DNA of 64,000 nucleotides from Rufibacter glacialis (GTDB taxonomy: Bacteria; Bacteroidota; Bacteroidia; Cytophagales; Hymenobacteraceae). The notes beneath the pieces were generated by a model. That model had not been told where the DNA came from. It worked only from the letters and a program-made list of their open reading frames with translations, and made no database searches. Location: NCBI RefSeq assembly GCF_008271745.1, contig NZ_VKKZ01000026.1, forward strand, positions 62,001 through 126,000, given 5' to 3'. How positions within the stretch are numbered: the stretch's first letter is position 1; every line of letters begins with the position of its first letter. A program made the position numbers and the translations under genes. This document shows, piece by piece, positions 52,643 to 61,356 of this stretch.

Positions 52643-54322
52643 ATGGCCAATAATCAGTACGATGCCATTGTCATTGGTTCGGGTATCTCCGGTGGCTGGG
52701 CTGCCAAGGAACTAACCCAGAAAGGGCTTAAAACCATCATGTTGGAACGGGGCCGAAACGTGGAACACGTCAAAGACTACGTCAACGCCAACAAGAACCC
52801 CTGGGAATTGCCACACAGAGGAGGCCGCACCCAGGAAATGATTGAGAACTACCCGGTGCTCAAACGCGACTACACCCTCAATGAGGCCAACCTGGATTTC
52901 TGGGTGAATGAAAAGGAAAGCCCGTACGTGGAGACCAAGCGCTTTGACTGGTACCGCGGTTACCATGTGGGCGGGCGCTCGCTCATGTGGGGCCGCCAGA
53001 GCTACCGTCTCTCTGACCTTGATTTTGAGGCCAATGCCAAAGACGGCATCGCGGTGGACTGGCCCATCCGCTACAAAGACCTGGCCCCCTGGTACAGCTA
53101 CGTAGAGAAGTTCGCCGGCATCAGCGGTTCCGTAGAGAATATTCCGCACCTGCCAGACGGGGAGTTCCTGCCGCCCATGGAGCTCAACTGCGTGGAGAAA
53201 GACGTGGCGGCCCGCATCAAAAACCACTACAAGGGAAACCGGCACATGATCATCGGCCGCACGGCCAACCTCACCGCCCCCCACCATGACCGGGTCAACT
53301 GCCAGTACCGCAGCAAGTGCTGGTTAGGCTGTCCGTTTGGGGCGTACTTCAGCACCCAATCCTCTACGTTGCCCGCCGCCATGGCCACCGGGAACCTCAC
53401 GCTACGGCCGTTCTCCATTGTCACCAAGATCCTGTATGACAAAGACACCAAACGCGCCAAAGGGGTAGAGGTGCTGGACGCCGAGACCAACCAGACCTAT
53501 GAGTACTTCGCCAAAGTGGTGTTCCTGAACGCTTCCACCCTCAACTCCACCTGGGTTTTGATGAACTCCGCCACAGATGTGTGGGAGGGCGGCCTGGGCA
53601 GCAGCAGCGGACAGCTGGGCCACAACCTCATGGACCACCACTTCAGGACCGGCGCCAGAGGCACGGTAGACGGCTACGAAGACAAATACTACTACGGCCG
53701 CCGGCCGAACGGCATCTATATCCCGCGGTTCCGGAACGTGAACGGCGACCAGCGCGACTACATCAGGGGCTTTGGCTACCAGGGCAGCGCCAGCCGCTCG
53801 GGCTGGGGCCGTGAGATCGCAGAGATGAGCATTGGCGCCGACCTCAAAGACGCCATGTGTGAGCCCGGCGAGTGGAAGATGGGCATCAATGGCTTTGGCG
53901 AGATTCTGCCGTACCATGAGAACATGGTGACCTTAGACAAGAGCAAGAAAGACAAGTGGGGCTTACCCGTGTTGGCCATTTCCTCAGAGATCAAGGAGAA
54001 CGAGCGCAAAATGCGGGTAGACATGGCCAATGACGCCAAGGAAATGCTGGAGATGGCCGGCCTGAAAGACGTGGAAACCTATGACGCCGGGTATGCCATG
54101 GGCCAGGGAATCCATGAGATGGGCACGGCCCGCATGGGAAGAGATCCCAAGTCGTCGGTGCTGAACCAGTTTAACCAGGTCTGGGACGCCCCCAACGTGT
54201 ACGTCACAGACGGCGCCGCCATGACCTCCGGGGGCTGCCAGAACCCCTCACTCACCTACATGGCCCTCACCGCCCGGGCCGTAGACCATGCCTTGGGCGA
54301 AATGAAAAAGCTGAATATCTAA
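52643..54322 (+). CDS. GMC-family flavin oxidoreductase (large subunit type)
   Basis: A 559-residue FAD enzyme. The N-terminal Rossmann motif is VIGSGISGGWAAKEL, with the ribose-binding Glu in MLERG. A second FAD contact is in the segment GGRSLMWGRQSYRLSD. The catalytic His region is GIHEMGTARMG and the C-terminal GMC segment is VTDGAAMTSGGCQNPSLTYM. Proteins of this group pair with a gluconate-2-dehydrogenase subunit 3-type protein and a cytochrome c to oxidise sugars, including glycosides at C3. Both partners are encoded within 6 kb downstream. The substrate is inferred, not shown. Confidence 0.92.
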   Translation: MANNQYDAIVIGSGISGGWAAKELTQKGLKTIMLERGRNVEHVKDYVNANKNPWELPHRGGRTQEMIENYPVLKRDYTLNEANLDFWVNEKESPYVETKRFDWYRGYHVGGRSLMWGRQSYRLSDLDFEANAKDGIAVDWPIRYKDLAPWYSYVEKFAGISGSVENIPHLPDGEFLPPMELNCVEKDVAARIKNHYKGNRHMIIGRTANLTAPHHDRVNCQYRSKCWLGCPFGAYFSTQSSTLPAAMATGNLTLRPFSIVTKILYDKDTKRAKGVEVLDAETNQTYEYFAKVVFLNASTLNSTWVLMNSATDVWEGGLGSSSGQLGHNLMDHHFRTGARGTVDGYEDKYYYGRRPNGIYIPRFRNVNGDQRDYIRGFGYQGSASRSGWGREIAEMSIGADLKDAMCEPGEWKMGINGFGEILPYHENMVTLDKSKKDKWGLPVLAISSEIKENERKMRVDMANDAKEMLEMAGLKDVETYDAGYAMGQGIHEMGTARMGRDPKSSVLNQFNQVWDAPNVYVTDGAAMTSGGCQNPSLTYMALTARAVDHALGEMKKLNI

Positions 54323-54340
54323 GAACCTATAACCAGAGAA

Positions 54341-55828
54341 ATGCCTCTTCCTGTACCCCCTATGGCCGAAGAAGAAAAGAACACCACGCCCCCTGAGAAC
54401 CCTAGAAGGAAATTCCTGAAAACAAGCGCCTTGGTGGCTGCCGGCATCATGATCGTACCGCGCTATGTATTGGGCGGGAAAGGGTTTGTGGCCCCCAGTG
54501 ACCGGTTGATGATTGCCAGCGTAGGGGTAGGGGGCAAAGGCGAAAGCGACATAAAGAGTTTCTTTGACAGCGGCAAAGCCGACATTGGCTTTCTCTGCGA
54601 CGTAGATGACGCCCGGGCCGCCAAAACACGGCAACGGTTCCCCAAAGCCAAGTACTACAAAGACTGGCGCGAGCTCTTTGACAAAGAGAGCAAGAACTTT
54701 GACGCTGTCTCCGTCTCTACGCCAGACCACAACCACGCCGTCACCACCATGGCGGCCATGCAACTGGGCAAGCACGTGTACGTGCAGAAGCCCCTCACGC
54801 ATGACATCTACGAGGCCCGCATGCTCACCCAGGCTGCCAAGCGCTACAACGTGGTCACCCAGATGGGCAACCAGGGCGCCTCCGGCGATGGGGTGCGCCA
54901 ACTGCGGGAATGGTATGATGCCGGGGCCATCGGTGACGTGCACACCATCTACGCCTGGACGAACCGGCCGGTCTGGCCGCAAGGCATTCCCTGGCCTACT
55001 GCCAAAGCCACCGTTCCCCCGGGTCTGGATTGGGACCTGTGGCTGGGTACTGCTCCTTACAAAGACTACGCAGAGAAACTGGTGCCCTTTAACTGGCGCG
55101 GCTGGTGGGACTACGGTACCGGCGCCCTGGGCGACATGGGCTGCCACCTGATTGAGGCGCCGTTTAGCGTGCTTAATCTGAAATACGCTACTGATGTGCA
55201 GGCCAGCGTGGGCAGCGTGTATGTAGATGAGTTCAAGCGGGGCTACTTCCCGGAAAGCTGCCCTCCCTCCAGCCACGTGACCTTGACCTTCCCTAAAACC
55301 GACAAAACCAAAGGCCCAGTTACCCTTCATTGGATGGACGGCGGCATTCAGCCGGTGCGCCCGGAGGAGCTAGGCCCCAATGAACTGTTCGGGGACGGCG
55401 GCAACGGCACGCTCTTTATAGGCACCAAAGGAAAAATGATGGGCAGCACCTACGGGGCCAACCCGCGGTTGTTGCCTACCTCGCGCACCTTTGAAACCAA
55501 GGCCAAGCACAGAATTGCCCGGGTGCCCGGTGGCGCAGACGGGCATTACGCCCAGTGGGTGGAAGCCTGTCTGGCCGGTCCCGGAAAAATGCCCGTCAGC
55601 TCTCCGTTTGAGATTGCCGGTCCGCTCACCGAGGCGCTGCTCATGGCCAACCTTGCCATCAGGGGCGTGGATGTGCGCCGGCCCAAAGCTGACGGCAACG
55701 GGTTCGACTATCCGGGCCGCGGCATCAAAATGCTCTGGGACAACGACAATATGCGCGTCACTAACTTTGACGAGGTGAACCAGTTCGTAAAGCGCCAATA
55801 TCGCGCCGGCTGGACTTTAGGGGTCTGA
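54341..55828 (+). CDS. Gfo/Idh/MocA oxidoreductase with Tat signal
   Basis: A 495-residue protein. The N terminus has a twin-arginine signal (PRRKFLKTSALVAAGI), so it is probably exported folded with bound NAD(P). The Rossmann region has VGVGGKGESD, then VSTPDHNHAV and KHVYVQKPLTHDIYEA with the family EKP/QKP-type Lys. The segment WWDYGTGALGDMGCHLIEAPF contains the likely catalytic His. The start is 18 bases after the GMC stop; an alternative Met at 54362 is possible. Such exported members act on sugars or glycosides, some in keto-sugar pathways. Confidence 0.9.
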   Translation: MPLPVPPMAEEEKNTTPPENPRRKFLKTSALVAAGIMIVPRYVLGGKGFVAPSDRLMIASVGVGGKGESDIKSFFDSGKADIGFLCDVDDARAAKTRQRFPKAKYYKDWRELFDKESKNFDAVSVSTPDHNHAVTTMAAMQLGKHVYVQKPLTHDIYEARMLTQAAKRYNVVTQMGNQGASGDGVRQLREWYDAGAIGDVHTIYAWTNRPVWPQGIPWPTAKATVPPGLDWDLWLGTAPYKDYAEKLVPFNWRGWWDYGTGALGDMGCHLIEAPFSVLNLKYATDVQASVGSVYVDEFKRGYFPESCPPSSHVTLTFPKTDKTKGPVTLHWMDGGIQPVRPEELGPNELFGDGGNGTLFIGTKGKMMGSTYGANPRLLPTSRTFETKAKHRIARVPGGADGHYAQWVEACLAGPGKMPVSSPFEIAGPLTEALLMANLAIRGVDVRRPKADGNGFDYPGRGIKMLWDNDNMRVTNFDEVNQFVKRQYRAGWTLGV

Positions 55829-56267
55829 TTTGAGGAGGGCGCCTTGTGTCGCCCTTGCATGAGGGGCTGATCCATTCTCCTAGGTACCTGGTTCAAGTTT
55901 TCAACTTGGACCTAACCCCTCATGGAAGTTTGCAACTTCCATGAGGGGTGCCTCAAATTGGCTTTTGCTGACGCAACACGAACAAGTATAATCAGAAGGA
56001 AGCAGTCTTGCCTTTAAGGAGGATGACAAGGCTGACAGTTACTCAGAAGTGCTGGCTCAGCAAATGTTTTTGAGGCTTTTGCCTCACAGAAGTTGTAAAC
56101 TTCTGACCATTTTAGGTCCAAGTTGAAAACTTGAACCAGGTTGTACTAGGTGGTTGAACCAGGTAAATAGGGAAAGGAATCAGCCCTGTCCTCAACGGCG
56201 GAAAAGGTAGAAGTACTATCAGTTTAGACATTGTTTTTAGAAAAGTAGGCATAAACGGGTTTATACA
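55829..56267. repeat. 439-base cluster of nested palindromes
   Basis: No ORF. A 29-base perfect inverted repeat (55887-55915 and 56112-56140) begins CCTGGTTCAAGTTTTC. Each arm also folds on itself (GGTTCAAGTT with AACTTGGACC). Inside lie a perfect 15-base-stem hairpin CCCCTCATGGAAGTT/AACTTCCATGAGGGG with loop TGC (55916-55948) and a CAGAAGTT/AACTTCTG hairpin (56087-56105). The cluster separates two co-directional genes. Confidence 0.85.
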
Positions 56268-56831
56268 ATGAATAGAAGAGAAGCAGTCGCGGCCATTGGC
56301 TGGATCTTGGGCGGCACCATGATTGGCGCCGAGATGCTGGTCTCCTGCACCAGCAGCGCCGGCAAGGTGAACCAACTATTTGACCTGGACCAGGTAGCGT
56401 TTCTGGACGAGGTAGGGGAGACCATTCTGCCCACCACTGCCACGCCGGGTGCCAAAGCCGCCAAAATTGGTCACTTCATGGCCACCATGGTGCAGGACTG
56501 TTACAAGGCCGAAGACCAGCAGGTGTTCCTGAAGGGTATTTCCCAACTAGATGACGCTTGCCAGGAGAAGTTCGGGAAGAAGTTCCTGAAAGCCTCGGCC
56601 CAGGAGCGTACCCAACTGCTCACGCAACTAGATGCCGCGCAGAAAAACCACCAGCAGACCAAGAAGGAAGACGAGCCCAACCATTACTTCCGGATGATGA
56701 AGGAACTGACCATGCTGGGCTTCTTTACTTCTGAGGTAGGCGCCACGCAGGCTCTGCGCTACGCGCCCGTGCCTGGTAAATATGAAGGCTGCGTTCCTTA
56801 CAAGAAAGGCGACAAGGCCTGGGCTACCTGA
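56268..56831 (+). CDS. Gluconate 2-dehydrogenase subunit 3 family protein
   Basis: A 187-residue small subunit of a GMC-type dehydrogenase. The N terminus is NRREAVAAIGWILGG with two Arg, Tat-like, and continues to a Cys (MLVSC) that could be a lipidation site. The helical mature region (QVAFLDEVGETILPTT and the FYRMMKEL-type segment NHYFRMMKELTMLGFFTSEVG) is the Gluconate_2-dh3 pattern. The protein is thought to assist export and assembly of the flavoprotein. It lies 1.9 kb after the GMC gene rather than next to it. Confidence 0.88.
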   Translation: MNRREAVAAIGWILGGTMIGAEMLVSCTSSAGKVNQLFDLDQVAFLDEVGETILPTTATPGAKAAKIGHFMATMVQDCYKAEDQQVFLKGISQLDDACQEKFGKKFLKASAQERTQLLTQLDAAQKNHQQTKKEDEPNHYFRMMKELTMLGFFTSEVGATQALRYAPVPGKYEGCVPYKKGDKAWAT

Positions 56832-56945
56832 ACAGCCCTGCCACTTGCCCGTATTGCCGGTAAAGAACCACTCCCGCAGGAAGAAACCACGGGGGGTGGG
56901 CATCTTTTAAGCCGCGGCAGGCGGAAAGCTCAGATAAAATGCCCT

Positions 56946-56976
56946 ATTTAAGCTGTTTTCAGAAAACAAGCCTAAA
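56946..56976. repeat. Degenerate family A palindrome
   Basis: TTTAAGCTGTTTT and AAAACAAGCCTAAA pair with mismatches around a CAG loop, between the small-subunit gene and the second Gfo/Idh/MocA gene. Confidence 0.45.
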
Positions 56977-57037
56977 ACCATTATGCAGTAACCCGGGGGC
57001 TTCCTGCGCGCCCGAATACATTACCTAAACTAGAAGA

Positions 57038-58198
57038 ATGAACAGAAAACTGAGAATGGGGATGATTGGGGGCGGCAAAGGTGCCTTCATCGGAGCCATC
57101 CACAGAATGGCCGCCACCATGGACGGCGCCATTGAACTGGTCTGCGGGTCTCTGAGCACCCGCCCAGAGATTGCCCAGGAAAGCGGCCGCGCCCTTTTTC
57201 TGGCCCCTGACCGCATCTACAACAGCTATGAGGAGATGCTGGCGCAGGAAAGTGCCTTGCCCGACGGTGAGCGCATGGACTTTGTCAGCATTGTCACCCC
57301 CAACTTCGCGCACCTGGCGCCGGCGCTGCTGGCGCTGGAGAAAGGCTTCCACGTGGTCATTGAGAAACCTATGACGTTGACTCTGGCCGAGGCCAGACAG
57401 CTTCGGCAGAAAGCAGAGGAAACCGGTCTGTTGGTGTTGCTTACCCATACTTATGCCGGCTACCCTATGGTAAAACAGGCCCGGCACCTGGTGCAGTCCG
57501 GGGAACTGGGCAAGATCAGGAAAGTGCTGGTAGAATATACCCAGGGCTGGCTTAGCCGCTTGTCTGAGAAAGAAGGCAACGCGCAGGCTGCCTGGCGCAC
57601 AGATCCGGCCCGCTCCGGTATCAGCGGCTGCATGGGCGACATCGGCACGCACGCCGCGCACCTGGCGGAGTATGTCTCGGGCCAAAAGATTGAGCAGGTC
57701 TGCGCGCAACTCAATACCGTGCTAGAAGGCCGGGCCCTGGATGATGACGGGCACGTGCTGCTTCGGTTTAACGAAGGAGCCACGGGCGTATTGACGGCCT
57801 CACAGGTAATGGCGGGGGAAGAAAACGGCCTGAAATTGAGAATTTACGGCGAAAACGGTGGTCTGGAATGGGCCCAACAGGAACCCAACACCTTGCTGGT
57901 GAAATGGCTGGACAAACCTACCCAGGTGCTCCGGACCGGTGGTGCTGGTCTTTCATCGTACGCCGCGCACAACACCCGCACGCCCGGCGGTCACCCTGAG
58001 GGCTATATTGAGGCCTTCGCCAACCTGTACCGCAATTTCGCGCTTACCTTGTCAGCCCGCCTGGAGGGTACTGAACCTGCCCCTGAAGCTCTGGACTTCC
58101 CTTCTGTACAAGACGGGGTGCGTGGCATGGCCTTCATTGAGACGGTGGTAGCCAGCAGTGCCAGTTCCCAGAAATGGACGGACTTTATTGTCGCATAG
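57038..58198 (+). CDS. Gfo/Idh/MocA oxidoreductase (cytoplasmic)
   Basis: A 386-residue NAD(P)-dependent oxidoreductase without a signal peptide. The Rossmann start is MIGGGKGAFIGAIH. The nucleotide-fold segment contains VTPNFAHLAPA, the conserved HVVIEKPMTL gives the catalytic EKP Lys, and ISGCMGDIGTHAAHL carries the catalytic Asp/His. The C-terminal domain is typical of the family. It would reduce or oxidise a keto-sugar inside the cell. It is in line with the small-subunit gene and the cytochrome gene, 67 bases before the latter. Confidence 0.93.
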   Translation: MNRKLRMGMIGGGKGAFIGAIHRMAATMDGAIELVCGSLSTRPEIAQESGRALFLAPDRIYNSYEEMLAQESALPDGERMDFVSIVTPNFAHLAPALLALEKGFHVVIEKPMTLTLAEARQLRQKAEETGLLVLLTHTYAGYPMVKQARHLVQSGELGKIRKVLVEYTQGWLSRLSEKEGNAQAAWRTDPARSGISGCMGDIGTHAAHLAEYVSGQKIEQVCAQLNTVLEGRALDDDGHVLLRFNEGATGVLTASQVMAGEENGLKLRIYGENGGLEWAQQEPNTLLVKWLDKPTQVLRTGGAGLSSYAAHNTRTPGGHPEGYIEAFANLYRNFALTLSARLEGTEPAPEALDFPSVQDGVRGMAFIETVVASSASSQKWTDFIVA

Positions 58199-58265
58199 AA
58201 TGAGCCACTCCGTGCGGTTCAATTAACCAGTAATTCCTTTTAACCTTTGTTTTACGCGTACCCCT

Positions 58266-58730
58266 ATGAAAAAAGTATCTCTTCTTCTTTGCTGCGGCGC
58301 CTTTCTGGTAGCCTGTAACGGTAATTCGTCCTCTACGGCAAAAGAAGGTGCCCTTGAAAGTACAGAAACAGACTCCGCCGCCTCGGCCTCTATGAGCGCG
58401 GGCACCCGTCAGCCGGACGCAGACACCAGCAGCCTGAACCTGGGCACCGACCGTTCTGCCGGCACCGGTTCGGTGGAGAACGGCGCCAAGCTCATTGCGC
58501 AGTCAGATTGTACCGCTTGCCATAAGATAGACCAGAAAGTGGTAGGCCCCGCCTATGAGGCCGTGGCCCAGAAATACGAGAACAATGAAAAAGACATCGC
58601 CTACCTGGCAGGCAAGATCATCCAGGGCGGGCAAGGCGTTTGGGGTCCGGTGGCCATGACCCCGCATCCGGGCCTAAGCGAGCAGGATGCCAAACAAATG
58701 GCCCAATACATCATGTCTCTCAAAAAATAA
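58266..58730 (+). CDS. Lipoprotein cytochrome c
   Basis: A 154-residue protein with a lipobox (CCGAFLVAC) and a Ser/Thr/Ala-rich linker. The class I cytochrome c domain has a single heme motif CTACHK and the distal Met in GPVAMTPHPGL, with MAQYIMSLKK at the end. It is anchored on the periplasmic side or outer membrane and could accept electrons from the GMC dehydrogenase. The DUF1080 gene follows after 9 bases, so the two share a transcript. Confidence 0.93.
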   Translation: MKKVSLLLCCGAFLVACNGNSSSTAKEGALESTETDSAASASMSAGTRQPDADTSSLNLGTDRSAGTGSVENGAKLIAQSDCTACHKIDQKVVGPAYEAVAQKYENNEKDIAYLAGKIIQGGQGVWGPVAMTPHPGLSEQDAKQMAQYIMSLKK

Positions 58731-58739
58731 CCTGTAACT

Positions 58740-59486
58740 ATGACCCTCCGTCACCTGCTTCCTGTCTTGTCCATGGCGGCCCTGTTCGCCTGTCAGTCCT
58801 CTACCTCCCAATCTTCTATGGCTCCAGAAAAAGCTTCGGCATCTGCCCCGGCGGCCTCCGGCTGGAAACCTCTGTTTGACGGCAAAACCACCACCGGTTG
58901 GCACACCTACGGGAAGACCGGCGTGGGCAAGGCCTGGAAAGTGGATGACGGCGCCCTGCACCTGGACGCCTCGAACAAAAAGGACTGGCAAACCTCAGAC
59001 GGCGGCGACATTGTCACAGAAGGCAGCTACGGAAACTTCCACCTGAAGCTGGATTGGAAGATTGCGGCCAATGGCAACAGCGGCATTATCCTGTTTGTGC
59101 AGGAAGACCCGGCCAAGTACAAGTACACCTGGCACACGGGTCCTGAGATTCAAGTCCTGGACAACAACGGCCACCCTGATGCCAAGATCCACAAGCACCG
59201 CGCCGGTGACCTCTATGACCTGATCGCCAGCAGCCCGGAGACGGTGAAGCCCGCCGGCCAATGGAACCAGGTAGAGATCATCAGCAATAAAGGTCAGCTG
59301 GAGGTAATCCAGAACGGCCAGAAAGTGCTGACCGCCACCCTCTGGGATGACAACTGGAAACAGATGATTGCCGGCAGTAAATTCGCCAAGATGGGGGGCT
59401 TTGGGGCATTCCAATCAGGTAAGATCGCGCTCCAGGACCACGGCGACAACGTCTGGTACCGCAATATCATGATCCGGGAACTCTAA
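58740..59486 (+). CDS. DUF1080 (3-keto-disaccharide hydrolase family) protein
   Basis: A 248-residue envelope protein. The signal peptide ends at a possible lipobox (MAALFAC). The mature part is a concanavalin-like jelly roll with the hallmark segments WKPLFDGKTTTGWHTYG, GNFHLKLDWKI, GNSGIILFVQED and GDLYDLI. This domain is named 3-keto-disaccharide hydrolase; some members hydrate or cleave 3-keto-glycosides. It follows the cytochrome c gene by 9 bases. A palindrome lies 11 bases after the stop. Confidence 0.9.
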   Translation: MTLRHLLPVLSMAALFACQSSTSQSSMAPEKASASAPAASGWKPLFDGKTTTGWHTYGKTGVGKAWKVDDGALHLDASNKKDWQTSDGGDIVTEGSYGNFHLKLDWKIAANGNSGIILFVQEDPAKYKYTWHTGPEIQVLDNNGHPDAKIHKHRAGDLYDLIASSPETVKPAGQWNQVEIISNKGQLEVIQNGQKVLTATLWDDNWKQMIAGSKFAKMGGFGAFQSGKIALQDHGDNVWYRNIMIREL

Positions 59487-59497
59487 GGCCTGACTGA

Positions 59498-59529
59498 TTT
59501 GGGGCCGTTTTTAAGGAAATGGCCCCAAA
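59498..59529. repeat. Family A palindrome after the DUF1080 gene
   Basis: TTTGGGGCCGTTT pairs with AAATGGCCCCAAA with one G.T wobble adjacent to the apex. It begins 11 bases after the stop and marks the boundary to the AT-rich island. Confidence 0.75.
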
Positions 59530-59587
59530 AGGGGAAGAAAGGTAGGAGGCCAAATAAACTTAGTTATGGCACATTTAATAAACAGAA

Positions 59588-60262
59588 ATGGGACTTGATT
59601 GGAAGCCATTAAATAAGCCCCTGGCAGGTAGAGAAGAAGAGTATGAAGACATTTTTCTTACTTTATCAGGAAAAAAGAAAGCAAACACTTCCATTCTGGG
59701 AAGTTTATTTGGGAAGAAGCAGAAAAGCGAGGAAGAGTTGTTAGAGCAGTTTCTTGATATTTCAATACCAGCTTATGAAACGCTAACGGCCCCAAAGGTA
59801 GGTTTTGACGAAAAGGCGAATGAGTGGGCCAAAAGTCAGTTTGACCAACGGACGGACAAGAACCAACCGCTTCAGGAGTTCCTCCAAGAAATGCATGGGT
59901 ATCATGTAGTTGACCTTGTTACGGAACACGATGGTATTCCCGTGTACATTGCTCCACACTACGAACCGCATGTTTTTAGAGCTCAGTTCCTGCAAATCTG
60001 TGAGCAGATACTGGGAGAGGAAATGATGGAGGAGGCGTACACATCCCAACTTGCACCTGGGACAGTGGACTTCGGGAAACGATTAATGAAGATAGCTGAG
60101 GACTACGCAAGCAAATACAATTTGCAGTATCTAAAAGAGCAAAGAATACCTCCAGATTCTGACGAAGATACACCTGAAAGCAAAGTTCATATACTATTCT
60201 CGGCTGCAAAATGGCTGCTATGGTGGGGACAAAGAGGCCATGGTTATGAAGCAGACTTTTAA
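59588..60262 (+). CDS. Hypothetical protein, AT-rich island gene 1
   Basis: A 224-residue cytoplasmic protein starting MGLDWKPLNKPLAGREEEYE. It has a lysine-rich segment (FGKKQKSEEELLEQFLD), no signal and no membrane helix, and ends in WLLWWGQRGHGYEADF. I do not recognise the family. Codon use is visibly more AT-rich than in flanking genes. It is the first of four co-directional orphans; the next starts 32 bases after its stop. Confidence 0.75.
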   Translation: MGLDWKPLNKPLAGREEEYEDIFLTLSGKKKANTSILGSLFGKKQKSEEELLEQFLDISIPAYETLTAPKVGFDEKANEWAKSQFDQRTDKNQPLQEFLQEMHGYHVVDLVTEHDGIPVYIAPHYEPHVFRAQFLQICEQILGEEMMEEAYTSQLAPGTVDFGKRLMKIAEDYASKYNLQYLKEQRIPPDSDEDTPESKVHILFSAAKWLLWWGQRGHGYEADF

Positions 60263-60294
60263 AGAAAAACGAGCCACAACGGCCTTGGGTTAAA

Positions 60295-60636
60295 ATGAAA
60301 GAAAACAAAAGGTCGGCTTCGTTTTGGTTCTTAAGCGGAGTGCTTGTTTCTACTACAGGAATATTGGCTTTTATGAATTTGGAAGAGTGGTGCTCAATCA
60401 GTGTGCTTCAAAGGAAGACCGGCTATCCTTTTGGCGGAGAGGGTCCAACTCCTTACTATTATACAACCCCTGATTTGTATGCAACTGTCAGTTTGGTTTG
60501 GGGAATTCTTTTCTCAGCAGCAATGGCCTTTGGAATAGGTACTATAGTAAAAAAGAGTTTAGCCGGATTGATTACAGCGCTAGGGATAACAATGCTATTG
60601 GCAGTCTCTTTGGTTGCACATGGAACGATTGAGTAA
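60295..60636 (+). CDS. Hypothetical membrane protein, AT-rich island gene 2
   Basis: A 113-residue protein with three hydrophobic segments (WFLSGVLVSTTGILAFM, SLVWGILFSAAMAFGIG and LITALGITMLLAVSLVAHG), so an integral membrane protein. A polar loop with two Tyr-rich patches separates the first two. No family is recognised. In a hand-counted 60-base line (60301-60360) 26 of 60 bases are G or C. Confidence 0.65.
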   Translation: MKENKRSASFWFLSGVLVSTTGILAFMNLEEWCSISVLQRKTGYPFGGEGPTPYYYTTPDLYATVSLVWGILFSAAMAFGIGTIVKKSLAGLITALGITMLLAVSLVAHGTIE

Positions 60637-60725
60637 AATAGTAGACCAGGACAACAGCAACTAAATGGCAGCTCTGGCCTATAGCACTGCATGCTGTTTA
60701 CACGAGACGGTTTAGAATGACAGAA

Positions 60726-61262
60726 ATGAAAAAAGCCAAGTACTTTATAGCCATCTCAATTCTTATAGCAGCCTGTACTAAGCCAGGTGCAAAAGAAGAA
60801 ACCAAATTAGATAGCAGGAGTCAAACAGCAGGAGTTGCTGACTATCAGCACAAGGGGACTACGGTTGCTGAAGCGTCAGAAAATATCGGTCAGGTGGTAA
60901 AGGTAAGCGCTGAAGAAGGCGAAACCCCTTCCTCAGATGAGCAAGGAACCAAAGCCTATGTTTTTGAAAGCGACAGTTCAATTCATCTGACCGCCAACAT
61001 CAGGCAAGAGCATCGAATTTTTGGATATGCAAAGCCAGACACAACCTCAAATAAACTGCTGCTGCTTTCTGTTTTTACAGACGATGTTGAAAAGAACCCC
61101 TTTAAATGCGAGCTAGGAGCATATTATGAAACGGATGGCATGAAACAACTGAAGTTAAAGTACCTGCAGACCAGAGGTGATTTCATTGAAGCGGTTGCCA
61201 TTGATCATCTAGCCAAATCAAGGATGATCTATTTTGAGAAGAAGTGGATAGAATTTGAATAA
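60726..61262 (+). CDS. Hypothetical lipoprotein, AT-rich island gene 3
   Basis: A 178-residue protein starting MKKAKYFIAISILIAACTKPG; the lipobox IAAC predicts lipid attachment. An in-frame ATG 9 bases upstream (60717) is possible. The mature part has a disordered acidic stretch (EEGETPSSDEQG) followed by beta-type sequence. No family is recognised. Its neighbours on both sides are orphans of similar composition. Confidence 0.68.
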   Translation: MKKAKYFIAISILIAACTKPGAKEETKLDSRSQTAGVADYQHKGTTVAEASENIGQVVKVSAEEGETPSSDEQGTKAYVFESDSSIHLTANIRQEHRIFGYAKPDTTSNKLLLLSVFTDDVEKNPFKCELGAYYETDGMKQLKLKYLQTRGDFIEAVAIDHLAKSRMIYFEKKWIEFE

Positions 61263-61356
61263 TACATAAAGCATCGTCTAAAAGCCTTTGAGGTTAGGCC
61301 AGTTTTGTCCAACGCCTCGGCCTAGCCTATCATAATCATTAGGTAAATTGTAGAGA

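Noticed and set aside
54248-55330. 360-codon antisense ORF across the GMC end and the Gfo/Idh/MocA gene
   Set aside because: Sense genes have catalytic motifs and normal lengths; the antisense product shows no domain.
55829-56267. Transfer RNA or attachment site
   Set aside because: The stems are paired hairpins but do not form a cloverleaf, lack a TpsiC-like GGTTCRA loop in the right place and have no CCA-proximal acceptor pairing.
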